Shown piece after piece: positions 14,046 through 27,376 of a stretch of DNA of 64,000 nt. Positions within the stretch are counted from its first letter, which is position 1. Each line of letters starts with the position of its first letter. The translations under genes were made by a program, and so were the position numbers. Under the pieces are notes generated by a model that saw nothing but the letters and a program-made list of their open reading frames with translations, was not told the DNA's origin and did no database searches. Source of the stretch: Pholis gunnellus (Eukaryota > Chordata > Actinopteri > Perciformes > Pholidae); assembly GCA_910591455.2 (NCBI GenBank), contig OU342817.1:7416915-7480914 (forward strand). The letters are read 5' to 3'.

Positions 14046-14368
14046 AGATCGTGACGATGATGATGGAGTTGATTCAACTGATCACTGTACATTTTTCACT
14101 GTTTTTTCCCATTATGTTGTCATCTTATGAAGCACTCAGAGTTAAGTGAGTTCTCACTGGGGCATGTTAGCTACCCTCTTGACAAAGTATTGCAGTAATT
14201 CACATTTTACCTAATGTGTCCTACAACATTAAATCTATCCTGAAACTAGCTTAAACTCCATCCTAGAGGCACCACAAATGTCACACTAATAGAAGAATTC
14301 AATGGACCCTATTACTAGCTAATTGAGTGACACATAATGTATTTGTACTTTAACAAGGTTGGAGAACC

Positions 14369-15070
14369 TCATTTATTGACATACCGACAGAGAAGGGTCC
14401 AATATAGGCCCATGAAGATAGAGAGGAGACAGGATAGGATCTCCTCCGCGTCTAGACGCTGGTGGTTTCGTTGCGAGTAGGTTGGAAAACGAAACCTCCC
14501 CGCTGAATCTACAGGAACAGTCTGAAGATTACGTTGGCGATGGGAACGTGTTGTGTTGCGTAATAGTACATCTGAAGGAGGAGATGACAGGATCTCAGTG
14601 ATATTGAAGCATCCAACAACCACAACCAGGGAGGTAGGCAATCCATACCGGGGTGTTCCTATACTGTGACACACAAGAATAGATTTGGCTTTTTCAATGT
14701 TGTTGCTGATTCTATAATAAATAAATGTCCATCTTATTTTAGCCTCTTTTCTAGAATATCTCTCAAAGGAAGCCAGTTGGCTGTACGACAGAAGCACTTC
14801 TCAGATTGTCGAATAGCTTCGGAAACCCGCTCCCACTCTCACCTTTCCGACGTTGGATTCGGGGGGGCCGAGCACAATCATATCTGTACTTCTCAGAAAT
14901 TGACGATCCAACATTCCCACCTACTTCACGCCGTCATTGTCCGTACGGAGATGAGGAGTTTGATCTTTTTCACAACAATTTCTGTTTCACGTGATCAACC
15001 AAGTGATCGATGCGTGTCTTCCAGCAGAGACTGGATGAAAATGTATCCCTGCATTTAAATGATACCACAT
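14369..15070. other. unassigned region with two overlapping open frames
   Basis: The minus strand is open for 142 codons (14369-14797) and the plus strand for 130 codons (14666-15058). Overlap of long frames on both strands in otherwise empty DNA suggests a transposon remnant or chance. I recognise no motif in either product. There are no convincing splice sites or polyadenylation signal beside them. Confidence 0.25.
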
Positions 15071-15305
15071 CTACCCCCTTTATGTAACGGCTGGCTTCTC
15101 ACGCTGCCTTCGAGCGTGGCCATTTGGAACAACTAAACACTTTGGATTCCGGATGTTGTCGGAAGACATGTCTGAGGGAACCAGATCTGAACGAGCAAAA
15201 AAAAAACCTTAAACTTAATTTCGATCGTCATACAAATACAGGGACATACTTGAAATGTATATATTTTAGGAGCATTGGGCTGATGTGAAGCGCCGGGCAG
15301 CAACT

Positions 15306-15346
15306 TGGGGTTCAGTGTCTCGCTCAAGGACACGTTGACATGCAGA
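15306..15346 (+). repeat. short dispersed motif shared with yes1 intron 11
   Basis: GGGGTTCAGTGTCTCGCTCA followed by AGGACACGTTGACATG belongs to a short motif that recurs all over fish genomes. A reverse-complement copy (TTGAGCAAGACGGTGAACCC) lies at 60552-60571 in intron 11 of yes1. It is probably part of a larger, eroded repeat. Confidence 0.5.
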
Positions 15347-16673
15347 CAGTAGAAGAAGTAACTGGTCTTGTACGTTCAATTATAAAATCTCTGATTTTAT
15401 TGTCTGTCATTCAAACTCTTCAAGTGGATATTTACAGATTGTTATTGTCAACAGTTAATAAGGCGGTTTGGCCACAATACAAAATATGTTTAGTTGTCAC
15501 TTTCGTCACTTACCTGTCTTAACTATACTGTTAATTTTTGAATTTGTGGTGGAGGAATGTCTTCATTTTCATCTTCATCTTGATAAAAGTTCACGCAGCG
15601 TCTCCGCATTGAACTTGCTGCCTCCTGGATCAGCCAGCTTGCAAAGTTTCTCTGAGCAGTTTTCATTTGTTTCTTGTCTGTTCTTCTGAGACAGTTTATC
15701 TGTCTTTACTTTTGGCTCGTGTGGCGAGTTGTTACAGGAACTGTGAAAAAAAAAAGCGTTGTCCAACTGAGAGTTAGTAGCAGTCGATTTTGGCAGTGGG
15801 ACACCTAAGCTGTTAAAAAGCTTTCCCTCATTCTCTGTATCCCTCTGTCTTCTCCTCCCCCTCCGCCCTGCCTCACAGACAAAGTGACTTGACTCCAGGC
15901 TGTGTTTGCTGTTCGCTGCAGCATCACTGAGACATTCAATAATGTTTTTCTATAATTAGAAGCTGTTGTAGCTCCCTCATTTCCCCTCTTTATTACTTTC
16001 TGGTTGCTGTTGGCTGGTGTCCCTGGTTTAATGATATGAGCTATATGTTCCCACTATATGGCTACCAGATGTATAAGTTAACTCTATAATATCCATGGTT
16101 TTGTCATAGCCCATTCATTTCCCTCACGATTCTGAAGGTGAATGGGTTTTTTTCCGCAGTGAATCATCAGAGTTTCGCTGACGTCCACAGTCAACGTACA
16201 ACAAACACTTCATGAATTCAAAAGGAAGCACTTAAAACATCCACGGAGAAAATCTTTGTTTTCATTAGCTGTTGTCTGTTTGCTGGTAGGATCCTCCCCT
16301 TTTCCCTCCCTCGGCCACCACTTGCATCATTACACCATTCAGCCGTGGTGCTGGTGTAAAGGGGGTAAACCAACCCCTTTGGAATCCTTCAATGGCCATT
16401 ATTAGCATTCTGTGGGGAAATAAAAGGACCCATCTGTGGAGGTGGTGATGAGGGGGTGACAGGAGGGCGGAGGGGGGGGAGAGGGGGGGGTCTTCCCTTG
16501 GGAGACTGAGGGATTAACCACTGACACATGGAGCCTGCTAATAAGGCGGTTTGGAGAACCCAATCTATAGGATCAGAACATGCATGTGTAACACACACTT
16601 GCACAAACATTCACATAGTTTCATATCAGCATACTGCATTAGCAGTGTTTCTCAAACACTCAAGCACAGTCTA

Positions 16674-16674
<1 letters not shown>

Positions 16675-16707
<33 letters not shown>
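16675..16707. repeat. (CA)n microsatellite
   Basis: About 16 uninterrupted CA units. It produces spurious open frames rich in His-Thr or Cys-Val on the two strands. Confidence 0.95.
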
Positions 16708-16710
<3 letters not shown>

Positions 16711-17957
16711 GACACAGGCAAACACACACAGTTGCATCGCCGCATCTTTATTAAATTTGTAGTAGGGCCACATCTGGTCACATACACCCAGAGAACAAAG
16801 GGGGGAGAAAGAGGGTGGGGGGAGCCCAGTGTCAGATATGGAGATTTCATTCCCCGTCGCTGAGTATTGATGTGCGTGTGCACGCGCCAAGCATCTGTCA
16901 CATATAATTGGAGGGTGTCAGGTGCGGACACGGGGGCCGAATTCAGTCCACCCACAACATGAATTGTCTGCTCCTGTGACTGGTAGAATCTGTGTGTCAA
17001 CATCTATATTTATTATGGGGCTGACCCAGAGGTTTGGGTACGACGACTGCCTGATGGGGGATGAATGACTCTCGAGGTTGTCATGAATCACCCGGCAGAC
17101 TAGGAGCGTCTCATCTGCAGTGGCGGCAACGTCTGTGTTGTTAATTTCATCAAAATTCATTGATTGTCCACAGCTTCTTCTTTTTCAGAGAAGGTTTTTA
17201 GTGGAGTAAAAACAGTCCCCTCATTGTCTGTTGTAGGTATTATTAACAGAGCATCTTTGTTAAAGCAGTAAAGCAGGAGTTGTTTGTTTCTAAATGATCT
17301 CGTCACCAAGTGCAGCGCTCTCACAGACACACAAGGTATCCATGAACACGAGACCCTTCCTCTCCTGAGACTTACCTGTCACCGCCAACGCACACGAGCC
17401 CCCAGGAGTCTCCCATCCTGCTCGATAGAAGAAACCACTGCGCCACCAGCTTTGGCAGGAGGGTTTTGACACTTCCTTTGCGGTACAGTTTTGTTTGGAA
17501 AAGCAGTCCAAATTGTCTCGGCGAACAGTTCCTGTTTCCGCCTTATCAAACCGCTCATGAATGTCTGCTGACATGAGGAAAAGTATTGCTCATTACCTTC
17601 AGGTTTCATTCATGCTAGGTAGGTAGTGTCACAGGGTTGATGAGACTGCTTGGAGTGGGAATTTACCCAAGGGGGCAAAACAATTAATAGGCATGCAGAG
17701 CAGCCTCCAAAACGAAATGACATGCGGGGGTTTTGTCTCCCTCAGTCTCTCCATCTAAACTAAATTTAACTTTAATCACAATATGGTTTCGAGTGCTTGG
17801 ATGGAAATAGATCACTGGGACTGGAGGAGAGACAAGGTAATGTAATGTCATTCACCGCAAATCAGGTCTCGTTGGCTTCCTGAGATACGGTGGATGCAGA
17901 AATAGATTTTTGCTGACAGAGGAAGTTGTTGCGACCAAAGATCGATACACTCGCTCG

Positions 17958-17978
17958 CCCCCCCCCCCCCTCCCCCCC
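17958..17978. repeat. C-rich tract (C13-T-C7)
   Basis: Thirteen C, one T, then seven C before ACACACAC. Confidence 0.9.
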
Positions 17979-18210
17979 ACACACACTTTACGCCTAAGGC
18001 ATTTTTCTGAGCGCTGCATTTTGTTTTCCCTGTTCCTGTCTGGCCGTGCCCTGACTTAAGAGACGGTAGTTTTGACTCTTACAAAGTTTACACCCGAAAG
18101 GCTGCGACGCTTGCAGAGTCAGCGTTACTTCAGAGTTATGCAGACTGAGTCTACAGTCAGTCAGGACTTTTCCTTAGAAACATTCATTTTTAAACATTTA
18201 GAATTAAGGG

Positions 18211-18255
18211 TTCAAGTAATGATTATTTTCATTATCGATTAGTCTGCTTATAGTT
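18211..18255 (+). mobile_element. MITE-like fragment, family C (partial)
   Basis: The phrase AATGATTATTTTCATTATCG followed by ATTAGTCTGCTTAT is the start of a short inverted-repeat element very common in teleosts. Fuller copies are at 37817-38100 and 44947-45234. Only the first 40 or so bases are recognisable here. Confidence 0.55.
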
Positions 18256-18885
18256 TTGGCTTTGGATCATGGACGTATTGGTCTGCCTTAATGCCAACGT
18301 GCTGAGTTACATCGGCTATAGTTACTTTCAGAACTGTCAACAAGTTCATGGCCGAAAATGAATTACAAATGGTCTAATAACGGTTTAAACCAAGTCAAAA
18401 TAAGCATTTTGCATTTTGGCAGCATGAATAATATTTACAAATGGGCCCCCACCCTTTCTGTAATGAAATAACTTAATTTTTAACTGATGAACAAATTAAA
18501 CAAAGTGATCATTTTATTTGTCGTGTCAGCGAAACCTACTGGTAGTGTAACTTCTCTATTATGGGTTCTGAAAGTAACTATTAACCTTATAGCTAGCGAA
18601 CAAAACGTTAGCCTGTTTCACAATTAATTGTTTGTATTTCATTAGATTGTTTGAATTGGCAGGCTAGTCATTATTAAAAGACTAATACTAGGTTTATTAC
18701 AGCCGTGTGCTTCACTTTTATAGTGTCCCATGAAAACAGTTCCCGTTGTTGTGTGTGCTGCTTGCAGTGCTTTTCTGTATTTGCAGCATGTTGAGCTCCC
18801 GGGGCCACCGTACGAAAAGCGCTTTTCCCCACCATTATCAATGAGATGTCTGTAAAACTGTTTACAATACACCTTAATATTGATA

Positions 18886-20170
18886 ATAATGCATTTTATT
18901 TGTAAAGCGCTTTTCCAGACCCAAAGCACAGGACACAAAAACAACAACATTAGGCATAAAAACACATAACATTGCAGGTACAGACAGTGATACAGACAAA
19001 AACATAATCGCAGGGTATTAAGAACATGTTTCAAGAGGTGAGTTTTAAAAACTAAGAAGACTGTGCAGGTATGAACGAGGTCACAGAGCTCACAAGTCAC
19101 TTTTTATGCATTTAATGAACGTTCCTTCATCTGCTGAATGCCACTCTGTCTGCTTAGAACACGGCAAAGCTATATCTAAGAAATTCAACGCATGTACTGT
19201 ATCCATCCATCCATTTTCCTCCGCTTATCCGGGGTCGGGTCGCGGTGGCAGCAGGCCAAGCAGGCTGACCCAGACTTCCCTCTCCCCGGCAACATGTTCA
19301 AACTGTATCATCACTCCTTCATCTTTTACTATAGTATCAGTATTTAATATTTGTCTGGTTTATGATCACTTCAAACAGAAATGCAATATGAAAAAGACAC
19401 CCAATGAAAACTTTCTTTAAAGAAAATACCTGCATTTTGCTGTATAGATTAACGTTACTCTGGGTAACAGATAAATATTCCCAACATTATTCGGCACGCA
19501 ATAATAACCGTAACGTATTTTTCAATAACAGAATACGGCCGTATCTTATAATTCCACTGGGTCTCCAACTAATGACTGTAACTGTAACTTAACACATCCC
19601 TCTCACACCCAGAGATGCTCACACGTTTTTTTGGAATTCCAAGTCTAGTCTCAACTCACTGTGTGTGCGACTTGAGTCCAAGTCCCCGTCTCTGTTATGG
19701 GGCCTCGAGCTGCAAACAGTGTGAGGATTTTGTACTCAATGCGTGAATGAACAGGAAGCCAGAGCAAATCAACTGAGATTGGGTGAACTTGAGTGTTGGA
19801 TATGGGGAGGTGCATGTGAGAAAGTTTGAACAAGTGTATTAGTCATAAATGACTGGAGGCTGAGAACAAAGCACTGCAGTAACGTAATGTGGACGTAATG
19901 AAGGTATGAACCAACTTTTCAGCATCAGGAGGTGACCAGAAGCTCCTATTTTTGCAATATTGCGAAGATTGAAGAATAAAGTTTTGGTAATTTTATTGAT
20001 GGGTGGTACGAATGAGAGCTGGCTATCAAACATGACACAAAGGTTGTGTACTGGAGATCAAACAATGTCAATTATTACTCTTTTGTATCGCGGATTTTTA
20101 AACCATCAAGGTTTTATATTTTCAAAACTTCCCTGGAGTCTAGAAAAGCTATCGTTACAGTATGTGAGAA
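18886..20170 (+). repeat. dispersed repeat family B, interrupted copy
   Basis: The left part (18886-19105) starts GCATTTTATTTGTAAAGCGC and ends near a GTGAGTTTTAAAAACTAAGA block. The right part (about 19705-20170) carries the phrases GTGTGAGGATTTTGTACTCA, AACAGGAAGCCAGAGCAAAT, CTTTTCAGCATCAGGAGGTG and GAGAGCTGGCTATCAAACAT, all typical of the downstream half of this fish repeat. The middle is displaced by other sequence, including a non-LTR retrotransposon fragment at 19198-19300. So this is an old copy with a younger insertion. Confidence 0.55.
19198..19300 (+). mobile_element. non-LTR retrotransposon fragment (fish L2/Rex-type end)
   Basis: It starts with CATCCATCCATTTTCCTCCG followed by CTTATCCGGGGTCGGGTCGC and continues to CAGACTTCCCTCTCCCCGGC. 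This is one of the most frequent retrotransposon end sequences in percomorph genomes. I cannot name the exact LINE family from memory with certainty. It is only about 100 bases, truncated, and nested inside the family B copy. Confidence 0.7.
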
Positions 20171-20189
20171 ACATTGATGAGCTTGTGCA

Positions 20190-22190
20190 GCGGGCCACAC
20201 AATGAAGGAGCAAACCATTTTTGGCTATGTGCTTGCTGAGCAATTTTCATTCAAATGGATGAACGCCATCTTGCAGTCTGGTATCCAGTTCTCATAATAC
20301 ATCCAAGCGTGCATTGGACAAAATCTAGGGTTTTTGCAGAATCTCGACAGTGTTTTCTGGTGATGGGGTTGTGACAACAATTGTGACTTTGACTCAATGT
20401 ATGCTCCTTCCATATGTTGTTAGCTTTAACACTGGATGAAGGTTGATTTTAAGAAGTTAATGCTCTCATAGGGGATTCGCCTCTGCAGTATCTGTTTCAA
20501 ACTATAAATTAAGGTCCCAAATGTACAGATAGATCGGATGGCATCTGTCTGGCATAGTGCTGAGTTTTGCACTCTCACAGTTAAACACTGATGATTTTGC
20601 CACTCGCCGCCAGCATGCGGCAGTCAATCTTTCCCCATATGGCTCCGAACATGCTCACAAGCTGCTGTCAGCCAGTGACTCTACCTCCTACACCAAACAG
20701 TGGAAGTGATATGGGCCTACGCCACGCGTTCAGCAAAACAGCAGCAGATGGTGAATATTCTGGATCCACGAGCCATTGTGATGGACACCTCTGAGACTCG
20801 ACTGAGTGACAGCTGCTTCTCAGTACGTGTCCAGTCACTGTGCAATCAGCTGAGGACCGTGGGAAATTACCTGGAAGGGTGGATCGGCAGCTTAATCCCA
20901 GATGTGATGTCATCAACGTGCACCCTTAGGCGTATCATTAACTGATGATGACATAGTCAGAATCGGTACCGGACTAGATGATAAACACGGATGGATTTGA
21001 GATGTAGCCTGCAGTTTCATTTTTCAAAATGAATGAATTAATGTTCAAAGTACAATCGCTAAAAATAGACTCATTAAGTTCTGCTGTTTTTCTGCTGCTG
21101 AATGAAACTCTGACTTTTTAATTGTTCCTCAGAATAGATAAACAGACCGTACAAGACATTTCAAAGCAGTCTAATTACAGATTGTATCCATAGCTACAAA
21201 ACGTATGTGGCAGATTTGATTTCCTACAACATCTGGACAGATGTTAGCTGTCGCGCTCTTAATGGTGAGACTTGTTTTTAATGAAAGAGTGCTGCATCCG
21301 TCTCACCTGCATGAATTACGATCTGCATAAAGAAATGAAACATGACGATCTGCAGATGACCTGCACAGCGTGATTCTCACGACCACACAGTGTGGGAAGT
21401 ACTTAAACCAAGTGAGTGACTTTCAGCGTCTTTATCATTACATTATTAATAACCACATTTCCTCCTTTTGTTGTCTCTTCCCAGAAGACAGGAAGACAGT
21501 ATACACTAATTAAATGTGTTTGAATTCAAGAAATGTGTTAATGATGGATTCTATTAACGCTTTAGGGTGTTGAAAAGTGTAATAATATAATTTTAAGCAG
21601 ATTATTTGTTTAAATCACTTAATACATTCTTTCTCTCGCCACTTTTAAAAAATGAAATGCTGCGTAAATTGAGCCATAAATTTGATCGGGATTCTCAAAG
21701 GTAGCTAAAGATATATGTAAGGTTGACTTGGTTGTTGACTTTGTCTTATGGTTATTATTTATATATTATAGGTTGATTAACGGAGTTTTAAGTTTCCTCC
21801 AAGTTTCGTCTTAAAATATGTAGCCATGGAAAAAAAGCTTGATGTACAACGTATTAAACCAGTGTTTCTTCAGTATTTGTGTCTACGCTGGGCGCAACAT
21901 CAGTCAATGGAATGAGCTTGAATTTGCTGTGTGTTTGTTTTCATTTGGAGACATCTTGGTGCTGAGCAGTGACAGCCATTGCTGTGTTGTTTTCACTGCA
22001 TTTCTCAGTAATCACTGTGCCAGTATACTGCGACGTCAATGGACTGACAGCGGCTGCCAAACTCACAAACAAACAGGCATGAGCCGCTCTACTGAGACTA
22101 CATTAACAAATAGCAGAAATAATCACAGTCGCCCCGACAAGAATGTCTGTTTTGTGTTCAAATGTGTGATATAGACACAGATCAGGCGGT
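20190..22190. other. intergenic, nothing recognised
   Basis: The open frames at 20591-20945 (both strands) and 21839-22174 show no recognisable domain and no splice context. No repeat boundary is evident. Confidence 0.5.
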
Positions 22191-22195
22191 AGCCT

Positions 22196-22709
22196 CTGGG
22201 TCTGAAAAGTAAAGCCAACGCGGAAGTTCCTTAAACTTGTATTCTCTCTAATGGCCTTTAGGGGGCGACTCCTCTGGTTGCAAAAATAAGTCTGATTGTA
22301 TAGAATCTGATAAAATGACTCACTTGATTTATTACCTCAGTAAACATGATTGTATGGTCTCGGCCACTAGTTTCAAGTCTTAATACAGCATGATGTTCAT
22401 TTAGTAAATTATGGTCCATTTAGAGTAAAATAGATCATAACGCAGAGTATGCTTTAGGGCGTGGCTACCTTGTGATTGACAGGTCACTTCCACGGCGTTG
22501 TCAAGTTTGGGTGTTGTCCAAGTTTTCATCTTAAAAATCTTAACTGAAAGCTAATTGTAACATTTTGGTCTTCTTGTGTCACTTCTGCTTGCAAGAAAAC
22601 AAGATGGCGAAGGCCAAAATGCCGAACTCAAGGCTTCAAAACGTCCACAAACCAGTGGGTGACGTCACGTTGACTACGTCCACTTCTTTTATGCAGTCTA
22701 TGGTGTGAC
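22196..22709 (+). mobile_element. non-autonomous teleost repeat, family D
   Basis: The segment has many phrases of a fish repeat that I recognise: AGGGGGCGACTCCTCTGGTT, ATTTAGTAAATTATGGTCCA, GGGCGTGGCTACCTTGTGAT, AACAAGATGGCGAAGGCCAA and the 3' end GGTGACGTCACGTTGACTAC plus TTTATGCAGTCTATGG. It has no coding capacity. It carries a perfect CRE palindrome TGACGTCA at 22660-22667. Exact ends and transposon class are not determined. Confidence 0.65.
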
Positions 22710-25595
22710 ATCTTAGGAAGTCGGGCTGAATGGACGGGTCAACAAAACATTTCAAACAGACAGATGATATTTCTTTAAAGCATGAACAGGATTGTTCCAT
22801 AATCTTAGCCAAGTGTTTCTAATTGTAACTATGATGACAAAGATCTCCTAACTTTTTTTAAGCCAAACCACAATCTTTCCCTGAACCTAGCTCAGTAATT
22901 GTTGTGCCTGAACCTAATCAAACCTTAATCAGAGTGTAGTGACATTTTAAAACAGTCATACTTCTCAACAGGGATTTGTAACGGTTTTGTAAGGCACAGA
23001 TAGATGACGTTGCCCTTGAAAAAGTGGCTTCAGATCAGAACACACTTTGTGTCTTTTATTTATTTTGTTGGAGGATTTATTGAAACAATTGTTAAAAGTA
23101 AGCTAGATTACATAAAAAGTAACTTCAATTAAATCTAGGTTAGTTTTGATAGCCAATTTCAACTTTGAAAAACAGAATCCACAAAACACTGCTCCATCTT
23201 TCATGGCAGCGAACAGGAGGATTTCAGATCATGTTTTTTGTCTGATTGCAGTGCGAGTCTGATCATGGAAAGATCGCGACTGGCTTCGGGGGAAGTTAAA
23301 GAACTTTCAAATCCATTCTGTTGCTGTGTTTCAGCAATATGTCACTGTAACTAAAAAAGATCCCTAATGGGAAGAGCCGTGTAGAAAGGAAGCCCTCCAT
23401 CAGTAGTTAAGAGAAAAAGAAAAAAGGATGCCCAGGGAGCACAGGATGTCGCTCACAGGTGTGAATGTGTCACTCCTCCCTGTGTTTCCCACTCACACCT
23501 CACTCTTTCTCGCACAGATCACTTCTTGTGTGACAGGTGGTGCATTTTACTTTCGAGTACGTGTGAAAAGACGAGACAAGCTTATGCCTGCTTTGTGCCG
23601 CCGCCTCTCAAAGCGAACACTTACCCTTTTGGTGTGCGTGTGAGGTTTGGGATGAAGCAATCTCCAGGATCTCTGTGTGTGTGAACGCTCGCAAGTGTCA
23701 GAAGTCTGTAAGAGCGGAGAAGATGCATTCTCACAAAGGTGATGCAGGAATGTTAAAACAAGAACGTGTGCCCCATTATGAACATAAGATGCTGAGATTA
23801 GGTTTCTTTTAGGATTTGTAACAGAGAAACTTTTTATTTTCATTGCTCATAGAAGTTAGAGCTGTGCCCTTAGAAGCAATGCCCCATCCCTCTGTATTAT
23901 AGTCGTCTCCAATATTCTATCATTAAAACATTCCTCGCCACACACACTCACGCCCGCTCATGTCGCGCTCATTAAAAGGAAAGAAGTAAGATAACATAAC
24001 CACAAGCTGTGTGCCAGCGTGTAAATTTGACTCTCATGAGCACATAACCCATGAAGCCTGACGAGCGTCTCTCTCTGCTCTCGGATGTTCTCCATTCATT
24101 AACACTCCATTCCATTCTGGAGATTTGTCACAACTTTAGAGAGTTGAGGGCGAGTGACGTGGAAAGGAGTGCAACAGTGGATGTCTGCAGGAGGGGGGAG
24201 GAGTTATAGGGTCTTTGTTTAACTTCCTTCAGAGGCAAGCAAGAGAGAGACGAGGAGGAGAATAAAAAGAGCATGAACATGCTTATTCTCACTAATCTCA
24301 CGCTGAGTTTTCACACCTACTGCTCCAGCATGATGCATTATTCAGTGTTTGTTTTGCACGGCCTCGCCCAATCCTGGGCCGAGTGAGTGCACGAGCTGCA
24401 GGCAAAAAGAAGACAAAAAAAAGATGGCGAAGCTGCGAGGGGTCCGTTTGTTCACCTCCGGTTGAACCGTGGAGGTCAGCGTGTGTGAACTTTTGATGCT
24501 GGAGTGCACGACTTTTGTTCACAGACAGCATTTTTTAAATAACACTTAATAAACAAGCAATGTCTCCACACTCGAGTAAGAAAAAGCCAAGCAGGCCCGC
24601 CCGCTGTGGCCCACCTGCACTGCCATTGTTCTCCACAGAAACTTTTTGAGAAGCGCATGGGACACAGCAGTTCTCTGTCTGTGTCTGTTGGAGATCCACA
24701 CTGGGAGAAGAGGGCTTCAAAGACGTTCTGTTTGATGTTATGCAACACAGAGCCACAAGCTCTCTGGGTTGCTCAACTTAAGTACCACTGACACCAGGGA
24801 ATGGGAGTTTTGAGGATAAGCCTGTTAAAATGCGTGCAAACAAATTAAGGTTTGCACTGGCGTCCTCGGTCATAATGGACCTACATGGGAGAGAAACCCT
24901 GCAAATACTAATAAACCCAGGGTCTTAATTGCAAACTATTCTTAATGCTCGTGTTTGTGTTGGAGATGGAGAGGATTTGCCACCACGGGACAATTCAAAT
25001 GGTGTCAGAGCTCTCGGTGGGCTGAGCTATCGGTGAAGACGTCGTCTAATTTTCTGTGGCGATCTAGAAAGTTTGGGAAACCTGCACCTGCGTAATTAAA
25101 CCCAAGCATACAAAGTGATGACAGGCAAAGCATCTACAGATAAAATACTCTTTTATTATTGCTATTGTACATTTTATTGTATGTTTTCTTCCACTTTTAC
25201 TTAATTTGACTATGAATGTACTTATTATTTTACTGCGTGTGTATATATTTAATGATGTGTACCTAGCATCCTTTGGCACATTTCCTTCAGTATGAACAAC
25301 GTCTTTGTTCTGCAGTATCTGATAATCATGTAACTTTGGCAACAGCTGAGAGTCTCAGGATGTTGTTTATTTTAGGCTGCACTTCGTATTCAAACTTAGC
25401 ATGGAGATGCATACAGTAGCTGAGAAACTGACATTTGAGATGGCTCATGATAAATGATGGATTCTGGTTACCCATGATCACTCAAGCAGCACAGGTAAAG
25501 TGTTTTCCTCTAAACCAGGAGCCACCGCTGATCAGTGGTCCATGTCTGCAAACCCTCGCCCACATCTCCTGTTTTCTTCCTCCCTGTCTCCTCGG
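22710..25595. other. intergenic, nothing coding recognised
   Basis: At 22858-22930 there is a short 'CCTGAACCTA' type fish repeat, related to one at about 58434-58490. A hairpin lies at 24258-24290. The overlapping frames at 23428-24791 have no recognisable domain. Confidence 0.5.
24258..24290. other. imperfect hairpin
   Basis: GAGAATAA, then a 5-nt bulge, then GCATG on the left pair with CATGC TTATTCTC on the right around a 2-nt AA loop. There is no T run after it and no known function. Confidence 0.5.
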
Positions 25596-25621
25596 TCTCT
25601 CTCTCTCTCTCTCTCTCTCTC
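25596..25621. repeat. (CT)n microsatellite
   Basis: About 13 uninterrupted CT units. Confidence 0.9.
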
Positions 25622-25832
25622 CCTCTGCTCCCAGAGGGGCTGCTGTTCACCGCAGAGTGCCTCCCGCTTAATGGTTGATGTGACAGAGCCCACCACAAGA
25701 TGCGATTCAAGGGAGACGGGGACTCTGGGCTTCGGGGGGCTGCAAGGGTCGCGGGGTTTCATCGCAGCCACGACCAGACCTCCTCCCCCCCAGTCCCCCA
25801 AACCTGACCACTGAATGATTCATGAGGTGAAG

Positions 25833-25835
<3 letters not shown>

Positions 25836-25894
<59 letters not shown>
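25836..25894. repeat. (TG)n microsatellite
   Basis: About 29 uninterrupted TG units. Confidence 0.95.
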
Positions 25895-25895
<1 letters not shown>

Positions 25896-26981
25896 TTGCA
25901 TCATTGCTGAGGCTGGGCCCTCTGTTGTGTCTTCTTAACCTTGACATGCGAGAAAGAAGGAGGGGCTAGTGTTTGTAGGTGAGTAAACACACAAGTGAAG
26001 GAAAGACAGACATGCTAATCATACAAGCAATAAATCAGTGTTACACATGCATAGACACTCATGCTTCATGCACAAAGAAAGCTGGGTGTGGGTGTGGCTG
26101 TGGCGTTTGGGGGGGTCAGTACGGGCATCCCCACTGGAAAAGCCCTGAACACAACCTCCCCTTCCCCCTCTAATGCCGTATACATGATTAAGACGTGTCT
26201 CTAGAGGCGTTGTAAGACAGAGGAACTATTTTGTGCAGTTATCATCTTCCCATTTCTCCCTCCAAAGGCCCGTAGGCAAAACAAGCCGGGGACACAACTC
26301 CTGAAAAATTAAGATCAACACGAAAACAAAACGGCTCGAAGACACTAATGAGGAGATAAGAAGGGGAGTGATGCACGCCATGAAGGAGCGATGGTGCGGG
26401 GCTACGAGCGAGGAGGAGTCATCTTTTATTGATTCAGGCATCAATGTACATAATGTACAAATTGGCTCAGGGTGGCCACTCATGTGAAGCCTACTGCCAA
26501 ACAAATTGGGGCACTTGTCTCAATATCCACTCGCGGGCGTGAATATCAAATCCAGAGTAATGATGAATCCACTTTTTGTTTCATTTTTCCCTCCATGCAT
26601 CTTTTGTGAAGCCGAAAAACTGTCACAGGGGGAATCTAAGAATCTCGGCTTGTCAGTGGGTCTGAAGCCTGCTTTGCTTCTTGACAGCCGAAGAGAAATA
26701 AAGAGGGGGGAGGGAGGGATAAATAAAGAATGGACACGTCTTAAATATCGCACAGGTAGCTCAAACCCTGACAATCGACAATCTGTCAGCCTTTTCTTAG
26801 CAACAGGGCAACTCCCATGAATCAACGTCCTCGGGGAAGAGACAAAGATTTGTGGCGGTTTCTTGTGGTTAATTCCTTTTGTTGAATTTCATCAATTTAC
26901 CACCTGTGCTCGACTGTGTTGCTGTTATTACAGCTTCTGTGAGACACACACACTGTGTATCTGTTTCCTCTGTTCTGCAGG

Positions 26982-27088
<107 letters not shown>

Positions 27089-27163
27089 TACAAATGTAAA
27101 GTGTAAACCCCATCCCAATGCAGAGCTTGCTCAAGGTCTGCCTTTGTTGAGCACACATAAAAT

Positions 27164-27189
27164 ACACACACACACACACACACACACAC
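27164..27189. repeat. (CA)n microsatellite
   Basis: About 13 CA units, opposite in phase to the (TG)n tract 80 bp upstream. Confidence 0.9.
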
Positions 27190-27343
27190 CAACCAACACA
27201 CTCTCTCTACCTCACTCCCTTTCCACACATACAAATACACTTGACACATGCGTATACATAACCATGTCCCTTTGTGGACCGTTGCCATGCAACATTTCTC
27301 TGATTGGGTTAGTTGAGCTCTGGTGCATGTGCACAAACACACA

Positions 27344-27344
<1 letters not shown>

Positions 27345-27374
<30 letters not shown>
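27345..27374. repeat. (CA)n microsatellite
   Basis: CA units with one interruption (CTCACAC) at the left end. Confidence 0.9.

Positions 27375-27376
<2 letters not shown>

Larger units (their letters stand above)
15347..18210. other. intergenic, simple repeats only
   Basis: No exon-like frame is recognised. It contains G-rich low-complexity sequence at 16440-16492, a (CA)n tract at 16675-16707 and a C-rich tract at 17958-17978. The overlapping minus-strand frames around 17290-17609 show no domain. Confidence 0.55.

Noticed and set aside
18642..19100. A 152-codon minus-strand frame
   Set aside because: It overlaps the dispersed repeat of family B. The composition is that of chance translation.
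20591..20945. Overlapping frames that resemble a transposase tail
   Set aside because: No catalytic or dimerisation motif could be identified and the frames are short. It was left as unassigned.
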